The notes under the pieces: generated by a model
What the model was told of the DNA's origin: nothing
Seen by the model: the letters and a program-made list of their open reading frames with translations, nothing else
Databases searched by the model: none
Position numbers and translations under genes: made by a program
Shown here: piece by piece, positions 10,481 through 22,017 of the stretch
How the letters are laid out: every line of letters starts with the position of its first letter
How positions within the stretch are numbered: position 1 is the stretch's first letter
NCBI GenBank assembly: GCA_019916065.1
Contig: CM034237.1
Location: 27,595,783-27,659,782 of the forward strand
Direction of reading: 5' to 3'
DNA length: 64,000 bases
DNA from: Vitellaria paradoxa
Lineage: Eukaryota; Streptophyta; Magnoliopsida; Ericales; Sapotaceae

Positions 10481-12610
10481 GAGCCTGTTCTTTCACACAT
10501 TATTTTTTGGGACCTGGTTTTGACCATTCCTCTGGAAGAGAAAAGTTCCATTTCCATGTGAAACTAACTATATTGTAGATGCCTAGCAAAGATTTCCAAC
10601 CATTGGTAATATTGCCATTTTTTCTTCTTTTGCAATTTCTATTTTTCCTCTATATTTGAAATTGTGATTTGAATACATGACCTATTGCTTCTTAAGTCAC
10701 TAATTGTCTCACAAACTTAAACAATTAGAAAATACACCCAACAATGTATCTTGAGCTATCTTAAGAATCCTCTCTTGTATGCAACATTATCTTGCATGTG
10801 GATTGGGGAAAGAGAAATAAATTGAACCAAATCAATGCACCTTAAAAAATAGAATGAAGTTTGCCACAATAGACTGGAGAATAAACACATGTAACAAGAC
10901 TTCAACCACTTCAATAAGGAATGTATGGCATTCCTTATTACTAGGGATGGACCTATAGCTTGACAGGGTGTCGTGCCCACCTCTCCCAAAGGAAAAGATA
11001 CTATAAGTGCCTTAAATTTTGTAGTTAAAAAATTTTAAATATGGTTACTTGGCTCCCCCTTCAAAATTCGATGTAGTTGCTATTTTTGTTTTGGTACGTC
11101 TAGGCATTTTGCACACCCCTTCCCTCCCCGCCCCCCGGCCCATGAAATTTTTACTTCCATCTTTACTTATTATCAACAAAATTTTAGTTGTCCAACTCTA
11201 GCTTAAACATCATTTTAACATGGGAGTTTTAAGTGGCTTGACAAGCTATGAATCATTTCTTTTATTATCTCATATTTATGTCGTTTACTGGAATTTGAAA
11301 TTAAAAAGATGAAGAAGAAGAAGAAGAAGAGGAGGAGGAGGAGGAGAAAGAAGAAGAAGACTGACAATGGGAATTAGAGAAAGCATTATCAGTAATTGGA
11401 AACATTGCATTGAATTCTTCAGTGCTATGTTATTTTATTTAGTTAGTCCCATGGTTGGCTAGTGTGTCTTCACAAGCACAATCAAACAGAAAGAAATATA
11501 GTTGTTTCATTCTTCTTGGCAGACTGTTTAAGAAATATAACTGCTTCATGGTTCTTGGCGGATTGTAAAATTTGTATTTGACAAAGAAATTCGTGTTATA
11601 CTACAAAATTAACTGGACAAGCAGATCTGTTAAAGTAATTATTGAATCTAGTTTTTCATAATGACATATGTTGAAAGAAAATGAGTCAATATAAATGATA
11701 AAGTTGCTATGTCTCTAATAAGTAGCAACTTAAGTTTTTAGGTAAAATGATAGCTAACACTCTAACATGGTATTAGAGTTGGCAAAAGTCCTGAGTTCAA
11801 ACTTTATCATCACTCAGATAAAATTAATAATCCAATGGGTTTGGCTTCTTCAAAAAACAGTTAGTTCAGCCACATGTGGCTGTACTGAGAGAAAAAAAAA
11901 AGTCAAAATAAATGTAAAAGTTACCCCTTGCAAAACTTAACAGTTTAAGCCTTTAGGTTAGACGACAGCTAACATTCTTAACGGCGTGCACCTTACTTGT
12001 TCAAAACCCTAAAATATGTGTTTCATAAATGGCAACAGCGAGAGGGGAGTTAGGATCATCATAGGGTGGGGAACATTCCTAATTCCACCATTCATGTGCA
12101 AGGACTTGTTTGCATGACCAGTGGAATAGTTGTGCTTTCTCTATGTCATTATTGCCTTTTTTGCCGTTGTATTGTTCTGCAATGCTGCCCCTGTTCTGCT
12201 TTGTATTTGCTGGGCCTCTATGACATCAGGCTATTTGTTTGTTGCTTCTTGAGCCTCTGCGTTTTCCTTAGATAAGCTAGATTTGTTATGCCTTTCTGGT
12301 CTACTGAAGAGATAAGTTAGTAGATGATTCTGCTTGATTTTGTTTTGCATCATAGTCGTTACTGCTTGTTTCTCTATCTAAGCTAGGTTCCAGAGTTGCC
12401 TTTGCCTATTTTAGTTTTGCCTTGATGGTTCTTACCTAATGTTGTTAGATAATCTTCATCCTTGTTCCGTTGTTCTTCTTGGGGTGATACCCCTTGTATG
12501 GCTTTACTTTTTCATAAAAAATGTGATATATATACATGCATACTCTGATAAAGTTGGCTTATTCAGAGAGAAAAAATTATTCTAACGTTTTTTAAGGGGA
12601 TAATCTACAG
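10481..12610. other. Intron of helicase pseudogene, mostly unassigned
   Basis: No additional gene is supported. Visible items are a (GAA)n/(GAG)n microsatellite at 11310-11360 and two similar blocks at 11726-11770 and 11944-11980. The first block (AAGTTTTTAGGTAAAATGAT..GCTAACAYTCT) runs into ATGGTATTAGAGTTGGC, a tRNA-like or primer-binding-site-like motif. Together these look like fragments of a small repeat or SINE. The short open frames at 10756-10989 and 12066-12275 have no recognisable protein features. Confidence 0.4.
11310..11360. repeat. (GAA)n(GGA)n microsatellite
   Basis: Perfect trinucleotide run GAAGAAGAAG.. changing to GGAGGAGGAG.. and back to GAAGAAGA, about 50 bp in total. Confidence 0.9.
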
Positions 12611-13030
12611 ATATGTTACAACCGATGATGTTGTGGAGTTAAAGGGAAAGGTTGCTTGTGAAATCGGTAGTGCGGATAAGTTGACCTTGACAGAACTCAT
12701 GTTTAACGGAGTTTTGAAGGACATAAAGGTTGAAGAGATGGTATCTCTTCTTTCTTGCTTTGTGCGGCAAGAGAAGCTTCAGGATGCTCAAAAGCCCAGG
12801 GATGAACTTGAGTTACTCTTTACACAATTACAAGATACTGCATGGAGGGTTGCCAAAGTCCTGCTTGAATGCAAGGTTATGGATATTTTCTTAGTCTTGT
12901 TCATTTATTTATTTATTTATTTTTAGTGTTATGTTGTTTGAAGATACATCATCACGGTACTTATATTCAGAATTTTGGAATGGAATATAATACAATTTTT
13001 GATTTTGTCAAAATTAACCTGTTACAATAA

Positions 13031-13315
13031 GGGGCTGTTTGGTAACGCTACCCTTTTTTTGTTTACGTTTATGTGTTTATGCTTTCTATTTGTTGTTTTG
13101 AGTTGCCAATTTTTTTTTAATGAAATCTAAAAGTGCATCTGAAAATACAATTTTGTTTACAGCTTTTATTCATTTACGTTTTTCTATTTAAGTTTTTATT
13201 TTTTTGGAAACGAAAAAACGTAAACAAGTTTAACAAAAATATTTCTGTTGTCAGTTTACAAAATTTTGAAAACATAAAAAGAAAAACAGAAAATAAAAAC
13301 ATTACTAAACGGGCC
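13031..13315. mobile_element. hAT-like MITE
   Basis: The left terminus GGGGCTGTTTGGTAACG and the reverse complement of the right terminus (GGCCCGTTTAGTAATG) are imperfect inverted repeats of the GCCCCGTTTGGTAAC type. The 285-bp interior is AT-rich and non-coding and contains GTTTACGTTTTT and its inverse. The same termini bound the larger element at 38554-39933. It sits in a helicase pseudogene intron. Confidence 0.65.
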
Positions 13316-13866
13316 TAAGGAAACAGAGGTCAACAATGAGGTCTGGAAAGGGGGAGAGCGCATGCTTGAAAGTGCGATGTTTACATTCTCAAATAATTAT
13401 CAAGAACTTAGCCATACAGTTATCTTAACGTGAAGACATCCTCAAATAATTAGAAATGTTGGGCTCATGTGACCTAATCTTTCCCAATCACAGCATTGGT
13501 TACAAGTAAATAGTGTGGATGATTTGAAGGGACTCTAGATAATTTTTTATATCAGTTTGTAGTGAACTGCTCAACTGGATAGCCTCTGCATCACCTTCAA
13601 TCCATGGACAAAGATCAAGATCCAACGCTTTGGTGTCGATAGAATTGGGAATTTCTTTTCTTTTTTTTTTCTTGGGAGGGGGTTGGAAGGGGAAAAAAAG
13701 AGAGAGAACTAAAACTGGCATTTAACATCTCAACTGCGTTAAAAGAAGTTACAGACATGGTAGGCTAGTTGATAGGCCGATGGGGATTTTTAGTAGCGCA
13801 TAGACAGTTTGTATGTCCATAAGGAGTGCATTGTCCTGGTATTTCCACACTTTATGATGGATCATA

Positions 13867-14460
13867 CTAGGGACGAAGGTAGGATTTCATTATAGGGAAG
13901 GTCAAAAAATTTTTAGTATAACTGACGATTGTACGATTATAAAGCCTTTTTTTAAGAAGAGAAATAACTAAGAACAAAAAGGTAGGAAAAAAAAAAAAAG
14001 CTAACCTTTTATTTGAGATTTTTTCACCAGAATCAAAAAATTTCTTTCAATGTATGGTTACCAAATAGAAATAGAACTAGAAATTTTTTTCCAACGTTAC
14101 AATTGTTGGAGAGAAATATTTTGTAGAGTGAGAGAGAGAATAGTGAAGCATAGAAGGTGAAAATGATTAAGAGATGGAGTGAAGGGAGAATGTGAAAGAT
14201 AATAACTAATGGCATAGGAAAAAAAAATCTAGGCATCGAGAGAGATAAATATTTTTTAATTTGTGTTAAAAAGACAAAAATTAATTTGTTAATTTTCATT
14301 TACTAAAGAGTCATTGTGGAGGTGAGACTTTCCATTTATAAGTGGCTACTATTAATGTAGTATTTATTTTTTTATTAAATATGGCATATATATATATAAG
14401 TAAAAAAATATCATAATTAGAGGGTTATGACCACCCTTAAAACCCCTAACTCCGTCCCTG
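13867..14460. mobile_element. hAT-like MITE with CTAGGGACG termini
   Basis: Termini CTAGGGACGAAGGTAGG and (reverse complement of right end) CAGGGACGGAGTTAGG are inverted repeats. GATCATA flanks both sides (13860-13866 and 14461-14467) as a target duplication. The interior of about 594 bp lacks a transposase and is AT-rich with homopurine runs. It lies within the helicase pseudogene intron. Confidence 0.75.
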
Positions 14461-14715
14461 GATCATATCTGTTGTATTGTGATCCAAGTTGACCCAACTA
14501 ATTGCCTTTATAGTTAAATTGAAAAAGTCAATATTTTGCATAATATGTTCTTTTTTTTTTTTCTCCACATCTATAGTAGACTTGAAGCATCTCTGGTTAC
14601 CGTACATCTGATTCTGCTAATGAATTCTTTCAAATTGGAAGTGTTACTTTTATCAACTTCTATTTGTTTCCTTCCATAGGTCCAAATCGATGTTGAGAAT
14701 TTTGCAAGCTCTTTC

Positions 14716-16259
14716 TATTGGTTTTCATAGCATAGGGTTAAGAAAAATACCTCAATCTGAAATTTGAAAGTTTAAAAAATTTTAAATGCACAACGGTAAG
14801 ACTTTTGCTCAGCGATTCAGCCCTCCAAAACTATTCTCAACTCTTTCTCTAGATGGTATGTGTGTGGTCACGTATCAGGTCTAATGGCTTATTTCAGTAT
14901 ATATAAAAAAGATATAAAAAGAGAAAGATACAGTATTTGTATCAAAGAAAATCTCTCAACCGCTGAGATAATCTCTAATCTACTCTCACATATATCACAT
15001 ATATATATCTGACTTATCTTACATTTTAACGTATATAAAAAATCTAGAAGATAAGGTACCTAAGACAATCTCTCAACCATTGAGAGAATACTTCTCATCC
15101 ATATTATCTTATCTTAATATACGTTACTTGTGTATAATCTTTATATTTTATTTTTGAAAATAAAAAATAATAATAATAATAAGTCAACTGGACCTAGCCC
15201 ATTAAGATTAAATTGAGCTAGCTTAGGGATTGAAGGCTCATGAATTCCTAACTCCAATTTAAAGGATTTGAACCCTGTCATCCCATGACATCCCATTAGC
15301 CTTTAAGTTAACTCCAGGCTATTCCACTAAAAGTCCTAAACTACACTTTAGTTGTCCATGTTAAAATTTATTTAATTAAAACACATTTTTTAATTAAATG
15401 AATTTTGGTCTTAGACCAAGAATATCCACTTAATTAACCATCCATTACAAGCCGTAATTAAATTAGGCCAATATTAAATGTCAAACCTCTTAAATTACAT
15501 ATTTAACCCTAGGTCACTTAATTACCAAAAAAAACCCTAGGTCACTATTTATCCAAACTTTGATCATTATCAGTATTTCTATATTTGTAAAAAATTACAA
15601 ATAAATATTGTTATTCAATAAGCAATTTATTAAATAAACTGCGGCCACAGATTTAATGATCAAAATAATAAATAGCTTAGGTGAGCATATAAATGGATTC
15701 CATCTTATAAGTATATGTTTCCACGATTTATGAAATTAAATCTCCAAGTCATCGAGATTTTGACCGTTTATAAGTTCTCATTCCATGATAATTCAAATAG
15801 ATTTAATTCATAAATGTGAGTCCATTACAAACTTAGGATTAAGGTTTATTAAGCCTATCAAAGTTTTAGTAAATTATGATCAATGACATTTATTAAACTA
15901 AATCATAATTTACAACAGTCCATTCAATATGTATATCACATATACACATTAACTTTTCTACTCAAAGTTACTACTTTAGTGATCAAAATAAATCACCCAA
16001 TTAAAAAATAGAAAAGTCACAGTTTTAACATAATGAAATGTCCGTTTCATTAATAGCTATGAATTTAATTCTATTTATAAAAACTTGTGATTTAAATCTT
16101 TCTGTATTGACATCTTATACTCAATACTTAAATCACATACTTTACAAATAAGAGATAATAATGTATGCTTAAATAAATAAATATTATATTATAACCAGAA
16201 AAATAAAATATTATTATAAAACATGCTTTAAAGGATGCAAATGTAATGTAAGTCTAACA
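14716..16259 (-). mobile_element. Solo LTR inserted in helicase exon
   Basis: The exon sequence AGCTCTTTC is interrupted at 14715 and resumes with CGGCCTGAT at 16265. The 5 bp at 14711-14715 (CTTTC) and 16260-16264 (CTTTT) form a target duplication with one mismatch. On the minus strand the insert begins TGTTAGACTTACATT; the opposite end reads CCAATA, a mutated CA. The ~1544-bp AT-rich insert has no open frame and no PBS, consistent with a solo LTR left by LTR-LTR recombination. The reading frame of the host gene is destroyed here. Confidence 0.7.
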
Positions 16260-16559
16260 CTTTTCGGCCTGATATCCTGGAGGCAGTGTATGCTTCGGCA
16301 AAAGGTTCAAAATTCTATGAGATCATGGAAATAAGTCCTTGAGGGCTGCTTGATCCGGGCTATCAGGAGGCTTGAGGAAGTTCTTCAGCAGCTAATACAA
16401 GCAGCAAAATCCATCGGAGAAGCTGAGCTCGAAGGGAAATTTGAGGATGCTGTCTCCAAGATTAAGAGAGACAATTGTCTTTGCCGCATCTCTGCTGGGC
16501 AGAAAGAATTTTTTTATTTTTTTCACCAATTTTACAAAAAAAAAAAATTAAAATTGAAG

Positions 16560-16745
16560 GCGAAGAAGTCACATTTGTATACAATCTACTAGTAGATCTT
16601 GACGAGTTGTCCATTTGGCATCCAACAAGGGAAGGAGATAAACATAGACATTTCATTTATAAAGATCCAAGGCAACGAAATGCAAAACAGGTTGCTGAGC
16701 TAATTGGCCAGCTGACTTCACGGGTCGTCTGGTTTTGTAATCTTT
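16560..16745 (+). other. Coding-like fragment of unknown origin
   Basis: Immediately after the helicase pseudogene end, a plus-strand frame reads EGEEVTFVYNLLVDLDELS, then HRHFIYKDPRQRNAKQVAEL and IGQLTSRVVWF before a stop. It is preceded by a poly-A-like run (16535-16548). The composition is protein-like and differs from the flanks, but I do not recognise the family. It may be an exon or retroposed piece of another gene. Confidence 0.3.
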
Positions 16746-17079
16746 TAGTTTATTAATGTTGTTGTTGTTGTTTTTTTTTTTTTTTTTCTTTTTTTTATCA
16801 AATATTAGAATGTTATGTTTCATGACAAAAATATTTTCAAACTTAAATTATATATATATATATATTTATTTCCTGATTGTGTGATTCTCCAGGTTCTTTG
16901 ATTCGTTCTTTTTTTCATAGAGGTGTCTAAAAATTCCTTGACATAATTATAAATCCCATCGCCCCCACCCCCCCCCCCCCCAAAAAAAAATCCGACCTGA
17001 GGATATTGCTATTTCTGGCCTCCTTCATAATTGTGTTTATGTTGTTATACTTCTTCTGGTACGTGGAAGTCCGTAATAG
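16746..17079. other. Low-complexity spacer
   Basis: Contains (GTT)n and poly-T near 16755-16795, a short (TA)n at 16850-16866, and a C-run followed by an A-run at about 16966-16989. No gene seen. Confidence 0.6.
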
Positions 17080-17313
17080 CTACTCCGTACTGGGGTGCGC
17101 ACAGGGCGAAGCACGCTCCAGGACTCTAGCCGGTAAAGGCCCCTGGAGAGTTAACCAGCTTAGACAAGCCCTGGCTGACCGGCACGACCGAGAGGAGGCC
17201 ATTAGGCACCCGCCATTACAGCGATAACCCACCCCCCGTGAGGGAGTCGAACCCGGAACCTCGAGAGGCCCAAACTCTAAGGCGAGCCCGACTTCCACTC
17301 GGCCACCTCTCCT
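17080..17313 (-). mobile_element. tRNA-derived SINE
   Basis: The minus strand opens with GGAGAGGTGGCCGAGTGGAA, a tRNA-like head. Box A is TGGCCGAGTGG (plus 17295-17305) and box B is GGTTCGACTCC (plus 17243-17253), spaced 41 bp apart as in RNA polymerase III type 2 promoters. The head resembles tRNA-Ser/Leu-like SINE heads, followed by a G+C-rich body of about 150 bp unlike its AT-rich surroundings. A functional tRNA is unlikely because no acceptor-stem closure is seen. The 3' limit is approximate. Confidence 0.7.
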
Positions 17314-18230
17314 GTTTGGAAAGTGTATGTCACCAACCCTGTCATTTCCCTTTTGCTAATTCTGGAAATGGATTAAAGATTTAGTAGCACTTCAGCAAAC
17401 CTGAGATATCTCTTTTTTGTGAATTCTGGAAATGGATTAAGGTTCAAATGCTACCAAGATTGGACAAATTTATTAGATCTCAAACATTACCACATAATTA
17501 GTAATAAGAAAATTAAAAAAAAAAAGGCATGACATGCAGTCCATATTGAGAAAATGGTCAAAATTTCGAGTTTCACTCTCAAAATAGGTTTTTTTTTTTA
17601 TTTTAATTTTATAGGTATATGTATAAATAACATGACAAATTGAATCAATGTGCAAAGTAGGTTGTGAGTTTGAAGTAACTTTTTTACAGGTAGGGTTAAT
17701 AAGATTAAGGATAATTGTCTTTAAATCCTCATATTTAAAGTCAAAATTACTTACTCTTTTATACCGTGTTATTATACACTAATATTTCTTGTATTCGCGG
17801 GTAAAATGTAACAATGAACGGAATTGTTTATTTTAATCAGAGGTGACAATTACAAATCAAACTCATGAACCCACTCAATTAAACTCGAATTAAATTGATT
17901 TGAACCCAATTAAAATGATCAACGGATATAATTGAGTGAATAAAATAATACCTACTTAATTAATGAATTTAAATAGAGTGACGACACAATCCCTTAAACA
18001 CCCAATCAGCCAGTTATCGTCTTGACCAAGTTATCTTCTTGCTGGTCAAGAAGTTGGAATTTGAGAAACCAGAACCGCTGATATATATTTGTATATCCTA
18101 ATGAAATGAATCCAACAGCGTTTATTGTCGAGATTTAAAACCAAAGCCAGCAGGTTTGAAGCATCGCCAGCTGGCAGCAGCGCAAGCGTTTCAATGCATA
18201 ATGCATATATATATATATATATATATAATA
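17314..18230. other. Unassigned region
   Basis: No gene recognised. A duplicated phrase AATTCTGGAAATGGATTAA occurs near 17358 and 17422. An (AT)n microsatellite lies at about 18204-18227. Confidence 0.4.
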
Positions 18231-18755
18231 GCAGTATTATTTATTTTAAATTAAACAATAATTAATATTATATTTAATTTATTCATTTTTTAAAATTAAT
18301 TAATTATTTAATTTAACTATATTATATAATAAAAATAATATTAACTCAATTATATTATTTATTTTTAAAATTTATTAAATTGAATGAAATTCAATAATTA
18401 AATTAATAATAATTATTTAATTTAATTTAATTATATTATATTATATTATATTATTTATTTTTTAAATTAATTAAATTAATTATTTTTAAATTATTTTAGT
18501 TTAATAAAATATTTGAATAAAATAATTTATTTTAATGTGATGCAACAAAAATAAACAAAGTATTAAAACTGACAAAATATTTATAGCAAAAAAAGTGAAA
18601 ACACTTTTTTTATTTTCTAAATTTTCATATTTTTTAGACAAAATAATAAAAATAGACTTAGCAAAAATATTTTTGTTGCCTAGTATAAAAAATCTGTAAA
18701 CATAAACTTAAAAAAAAAAAAAAAAGTAAAGATCAATGTCACCAAGCAAGGCCTT
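18231..18755. mobile_element. Probable hAT-like AT-rich element, partial
   Basis: The AT-rich interior (TTAATTTAATTTAATTATATT runs) and the right end (TTTTTGTTGCC.. then GTCACCAAGCAAGGCC) resemble the element at 38554-39933, whose termini are GCCCCGTTTGGTAAC. A matching left terminus was not found, so the left limit is arbitrary. Confidence 0.35.
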
Positions 18756-20497
18756 AATGTCTTAACAAATTTAAATATTAATTAAAAAATCAAAGGATTA
18801 TTAAATGGGTATAAATGAATTTGTGGGTTTGATATAACCCGTATCTAAAACATCCAATAATAACTCGTTATTAAATGAGTATAATTGGATTCAACCCATT
18901 TAGTCAGAATCCATTATTGACCCAATCCAACCTAAACTCGTTTATTTGCTAGCTATAAGCGCGTGAGATACACATTCTTGAAAACTGCAAGTGTTCAAAA
19001 TCTTTAAAAAATAAATAAATAAATAAAATATGAATAGACGAAAATGTCCTTGTGTCAAAAGGGGCAACAGCCACGAAATGGAGTTCTCTCTCTCTCTCTC
19101 TCCCCCTCTAAATGGAGTTCTTGGACGAAGGAAAATAACTCAAATTTATCTTTTAGTCTTGGGCAATCTCTCCCTCATGTTCAGAAATAGAAACTCTAGA
19201 CCTTTGCAAACTCTCAGTCCTCGTCTCAATTTGGGAATTCGACTTATGGAATTGAGCTTGCAGATTTGGAATTGGAGGTAAAGGTTGCAGTTGTAATGGT
19301 GATATTGACCAAGGATTTGGGTTCATTAATGTGGAGCTATTAAATTAAAAATAGATTTGTAGATATATATTTCTATTCATCGAAATTTTTGATGGCTTAT
19401 CGGGCCTTATTTGGTTTGATCTCAAACTCTAAATCTCTCTATACCGCGTGGCACAAATGGAAACTGGAGAATCTAATTCTAGTTCGTATTGTATATATAC
19501 ATATATATGTATTGTGGGTTTCGCACGAGGGAAGATGGAACGTGTTACAAGTAGCGTTTTCTCTCTTTAGGGTTTCAAATTTGAGAAAGATTTTTTTTGG
19601 GGGGGTTTATGATTATATATATGGAATTTGAAGAAAATTAGAAGAATAGAAAAGAGAGAAAAAAGAAAGAATAGAGGAGAGAGAAGAGGAAGACAGCCAT
19701 CAGAATTCTGTCCACTAGCCTTCGCTCAATGTCAAAAACCATTGCCATTATCAATAAAAAAATCTCAACCAGCGACTCCCATAACATCAAAACTACCAAT
19801 CTTGCATCTCAAATACAAACCCTAGGGCACACCTTCCCATACTTGCTCGCCCAATCTTAGGCGAACTTAAACTGTCTTTCTATAATACCCACTTTACCAG
19901 CCCTACTACTCATTCATCTTACTATACTCCACCCATCAACTTGAAGGTGACATGCCTTGGAACCTAACAAAACCCTCACTACAACCAACAAGCTTTATGC
20001 AGCCCTAGCCAATTGATTACACTCAAATATTGATCATCTATATCTCATTTCACATTTCTTATTTGTGCTTGCTACTGGCTAATTCTTATGTTTTTTTAGC
20101 ATTTTGAACTGACTAACTTTTAAGTTTACTTTGTTGGAATTTAGGAATAATTGAATGAAATATATCTATTTTGAAAGCACAAAGTATAAGGAAGCAAAAC
20201 TAGCTAAGGGACCAAGCCCCAGAGTGCACATGTAAGGCCATGCACACGACTGTACATGCATCAGGCCAGCCGCACACAAAGACGATTTTTGGAGCAAAAA
20301 AAGCAGGCCTCTAGGACCTTTCATTAAACACCTAAGGAGGTTGACCCTGAAACATAACGCGTTAAAGAAAAGAAAATAGTCATCAAACATGTTATCACTG
20401 GATTGATGGTAGTTGATCATTTGACAAAAGGCATGCCACCGTTGAAATTTAACAATCATGTAACTAGAATGGGACTAGGTTCCATTATATGATTATT
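18756..20497. other. Unassigned region
   Basis: No exon structure could be supported. A (CT)n run is at 19087-19106 and a purine-rich tract at 19628-19695. The open frames at 19030-19281, 19389-19631, 19628-19825 and 20166-20459 (minus) have no motifs I recognise. Confidence 0.4.
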
Positions 20498-20691
20498 TGT
20501 AAGGGACTATGAGGGATTCGCCTATGAGGGACATTGCCTGTGAGAGAGTGAAGCAGGGGGTAAAACAAGGAAGCAATGCCTTCCATCCCATATTACCTAG
20601 GTAGATGAAGGAAATGGCATATATGTAATGTTTGACACTTATAAATTAAAACGTGCTTTAAAACCGTGAAGGCACTGAATTCAGTGGAAAC

Positions 20692-21549
20692 TGTTAGTGT
20701 TTGTATAGGTTATTGATTGGCAATTCTCGAGCAAACACTTTGCTTGTATTTGTTTCCTAAAAATGTGAATTTGTTCATAAACATAAGCCACAAAGTGTTT
20801 GTGAATTATTGAGTTTGTTGGGAGAAGAACTGTGGAAGAGGTGGTTGCTTTTGTACTCTGCTTTTTGGTCATTCTCTCTATTTTTAATTGAAAAAGTTTT
20901 CTGAAGTTTGACAGTAAGTGAACAGTAGGGTTCGCAAGCATGAGCAGGGAAAAGAAACTTTAAAAGACCTTTTTACCCCTCTTCTTTGATATAAAAAGCA
21001 AATATTCTTTTCCAACCCTAGGCTTTTTAGACCCGTGAGCTCACTCTTACTATCTTTGGGCAAAAAGTTGAGAGGATGACCTAGGGTTTTCATTTTGGTT
21101 CAACGTCAAGAAGATCCTTTCCATCTTTGGCAGCAATCTAACTCTTTGGAGCTCAGATCTGCGGTGCGGAATCAGATTAAGGAGCTTATTCTTCATGGAT
21201 TGAAGGTTAGATTCTTTACAGTTTTGATGTGAGTTGTGGGTTGGCTAGCAAGCAAGGTTAGGGGGTTGATGGACAAGTAGATCAATGGGATTTGGTTGGG
21301 AAAACTTGTAAAACTCTCCTTGAACACCTTGTAACCTCATTTTTACATAGTGAAGATTTTTAGACTGATCCACTTACGGATCCGGAGTTGTTTCTCCTTT
21401 GGGTTCAAATGAGTTTTTACCCTTGTTAACAAATCTTTGTGTTCTTGTGGTGGGTGATTATTTTTGAGTTGAATTTCAGCTATGAATGTCTCTTAGTTTC
21501 AGCTTTTTATTATTTGTGTTGGATACTTGTACATTATTTGGGATTTTCA
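20692..21549 (+). mobile_element. 858-bp solo LTR inside the Cassandra 5' LTR
   Basis: The insert begins TGTTAGTGTTTGTATAGG and ends TTTGGGATTTTCA, flanked by perfect 5-bp duplications GAAAC (20687-20691 and 21550-21554). The 3' part, with CCTTGTAACCTC, CCGGAGTTGTTTCTCC and TTTGTGTTCTTGTGG, resembles the R/U5 portion of copia LTRs. No PBS or interior is present, so it is a solo LTR. Small open frames on the minus strand here are incidental. Confidence 0.85.
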
Positions 21550-21944
21550 GAAACAATACCAGGATGGGTGATCCCTTGGAAAACAACTAGCCAAGCTCAA
21601 AGCAAATAATATTGTGATGTGCAGATATGAGTTGTTACAAATGGTATCAGAGTTATTACCCAGTTAGAAGTGTGGGGCCACCTGTAGGTGTAACATGTGG
21701 GGACCTGCCTATGAGAGACTTTGCCTACGGAAGAGTGGAGTAGGTGGCCAAGCGGGGTTACATGCCCTATTAGGGGGAGGATTGTGAGGTACTGTGAGGG
21801 ACTTCACTTGTGGGAGAATGAAGCAGCGAGTGAAATAGAAAAGTAATGCCTTCCATTCCACATCGCCTGGTAGAGGAAGGAAATGATATATATAATATTT
21901 GGACCTATAAAGTACAACCCATTTTAAAGTTATGAGAATACTTA

Positions 21945-22017
21945 ATTTAGTGAGAACTTCAAAGTTAAGCATGTTTCAGTAAAAATAGTACCAAGATGAG
22001 TGACCTATTGGGAAGCG
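21945..22017 (+). other. 5S rRNA-like segment of Cassandra 3' LTR
   Basis: The segment from GAGAACTTCAAAGTTAAG to GACCTATTGGGAAG aligns with the 3' half of plant 5S rRNA, covering box A, intermediate element and box C, with several substitutions. In the 5' LTR only the box C part (CCAGGATGGGTGATCC, 21559-21574) remains. Neither copy looks like a normal 5S gene because the 5' half and T-run terminator are not conserved. Confidence 0.75.

Larger units (their letters stand above)
7414..16505 (+). pseudogene. MTR4/HEN2-type DExH RNA helicase pseudogene (C-terminal half)
   Basis: The intact family is the nuclear exosome-associated Ski2-like helicase MTR4/HEN2, which unwinds RNA for degradation. 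Collinear exon-like blocks match its arch and C-terminal DSHCT regions: 7414-7550 (YNMLLNQMRCEDGDPENF), 7644-7927 (LPFLQPRRLVSIQC, TWGVIINFERAKG), 8010-8162, 8641-8795, 8881-9114 (STALAFKDELKARKRVLRRL), 12611-12875 (VVELKGKVACEIGSADKLTL), 14680-14715 plus 16265-16340 (FRPDILEAVYASAKGSKFYE), and 16340-16505 (IRRLEEVLQQLIQAAKSIGE). Disabling lesions include in-frame stops (near 7527, 8091, 8756), frameshifts near 7743, 8990, 16334 and 16472, a lost splice donor after 9114 (GT to CT) and a 1.5-kb LTR inside an exon. The helicase core (RecA domains, DExH box) is not seen upstream. HEN2 versus MTR4 cannot be decided safely from these fragments. Confidence 0.85.

Noticed and set aside
17243..17313. 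Possible tRNA-Ser/Leu gene
   Set aside because: Boxes A and B fit, but there is no closing acceptor stem, and a G+C-rich body continues, so a SINE head is more likely.
20681..21093. Two minus-strand open frames (86 and 69 aa)
   Set aside because: They fall within the solo LTR delimited by GAAAC duplications and show no protein features.
21945..22017. 5S rRNA gene
   Set aside because: Only the 3' half is present, it is diverged, and it lies inside an LTR, so it is the Cassandra 5S-like region.
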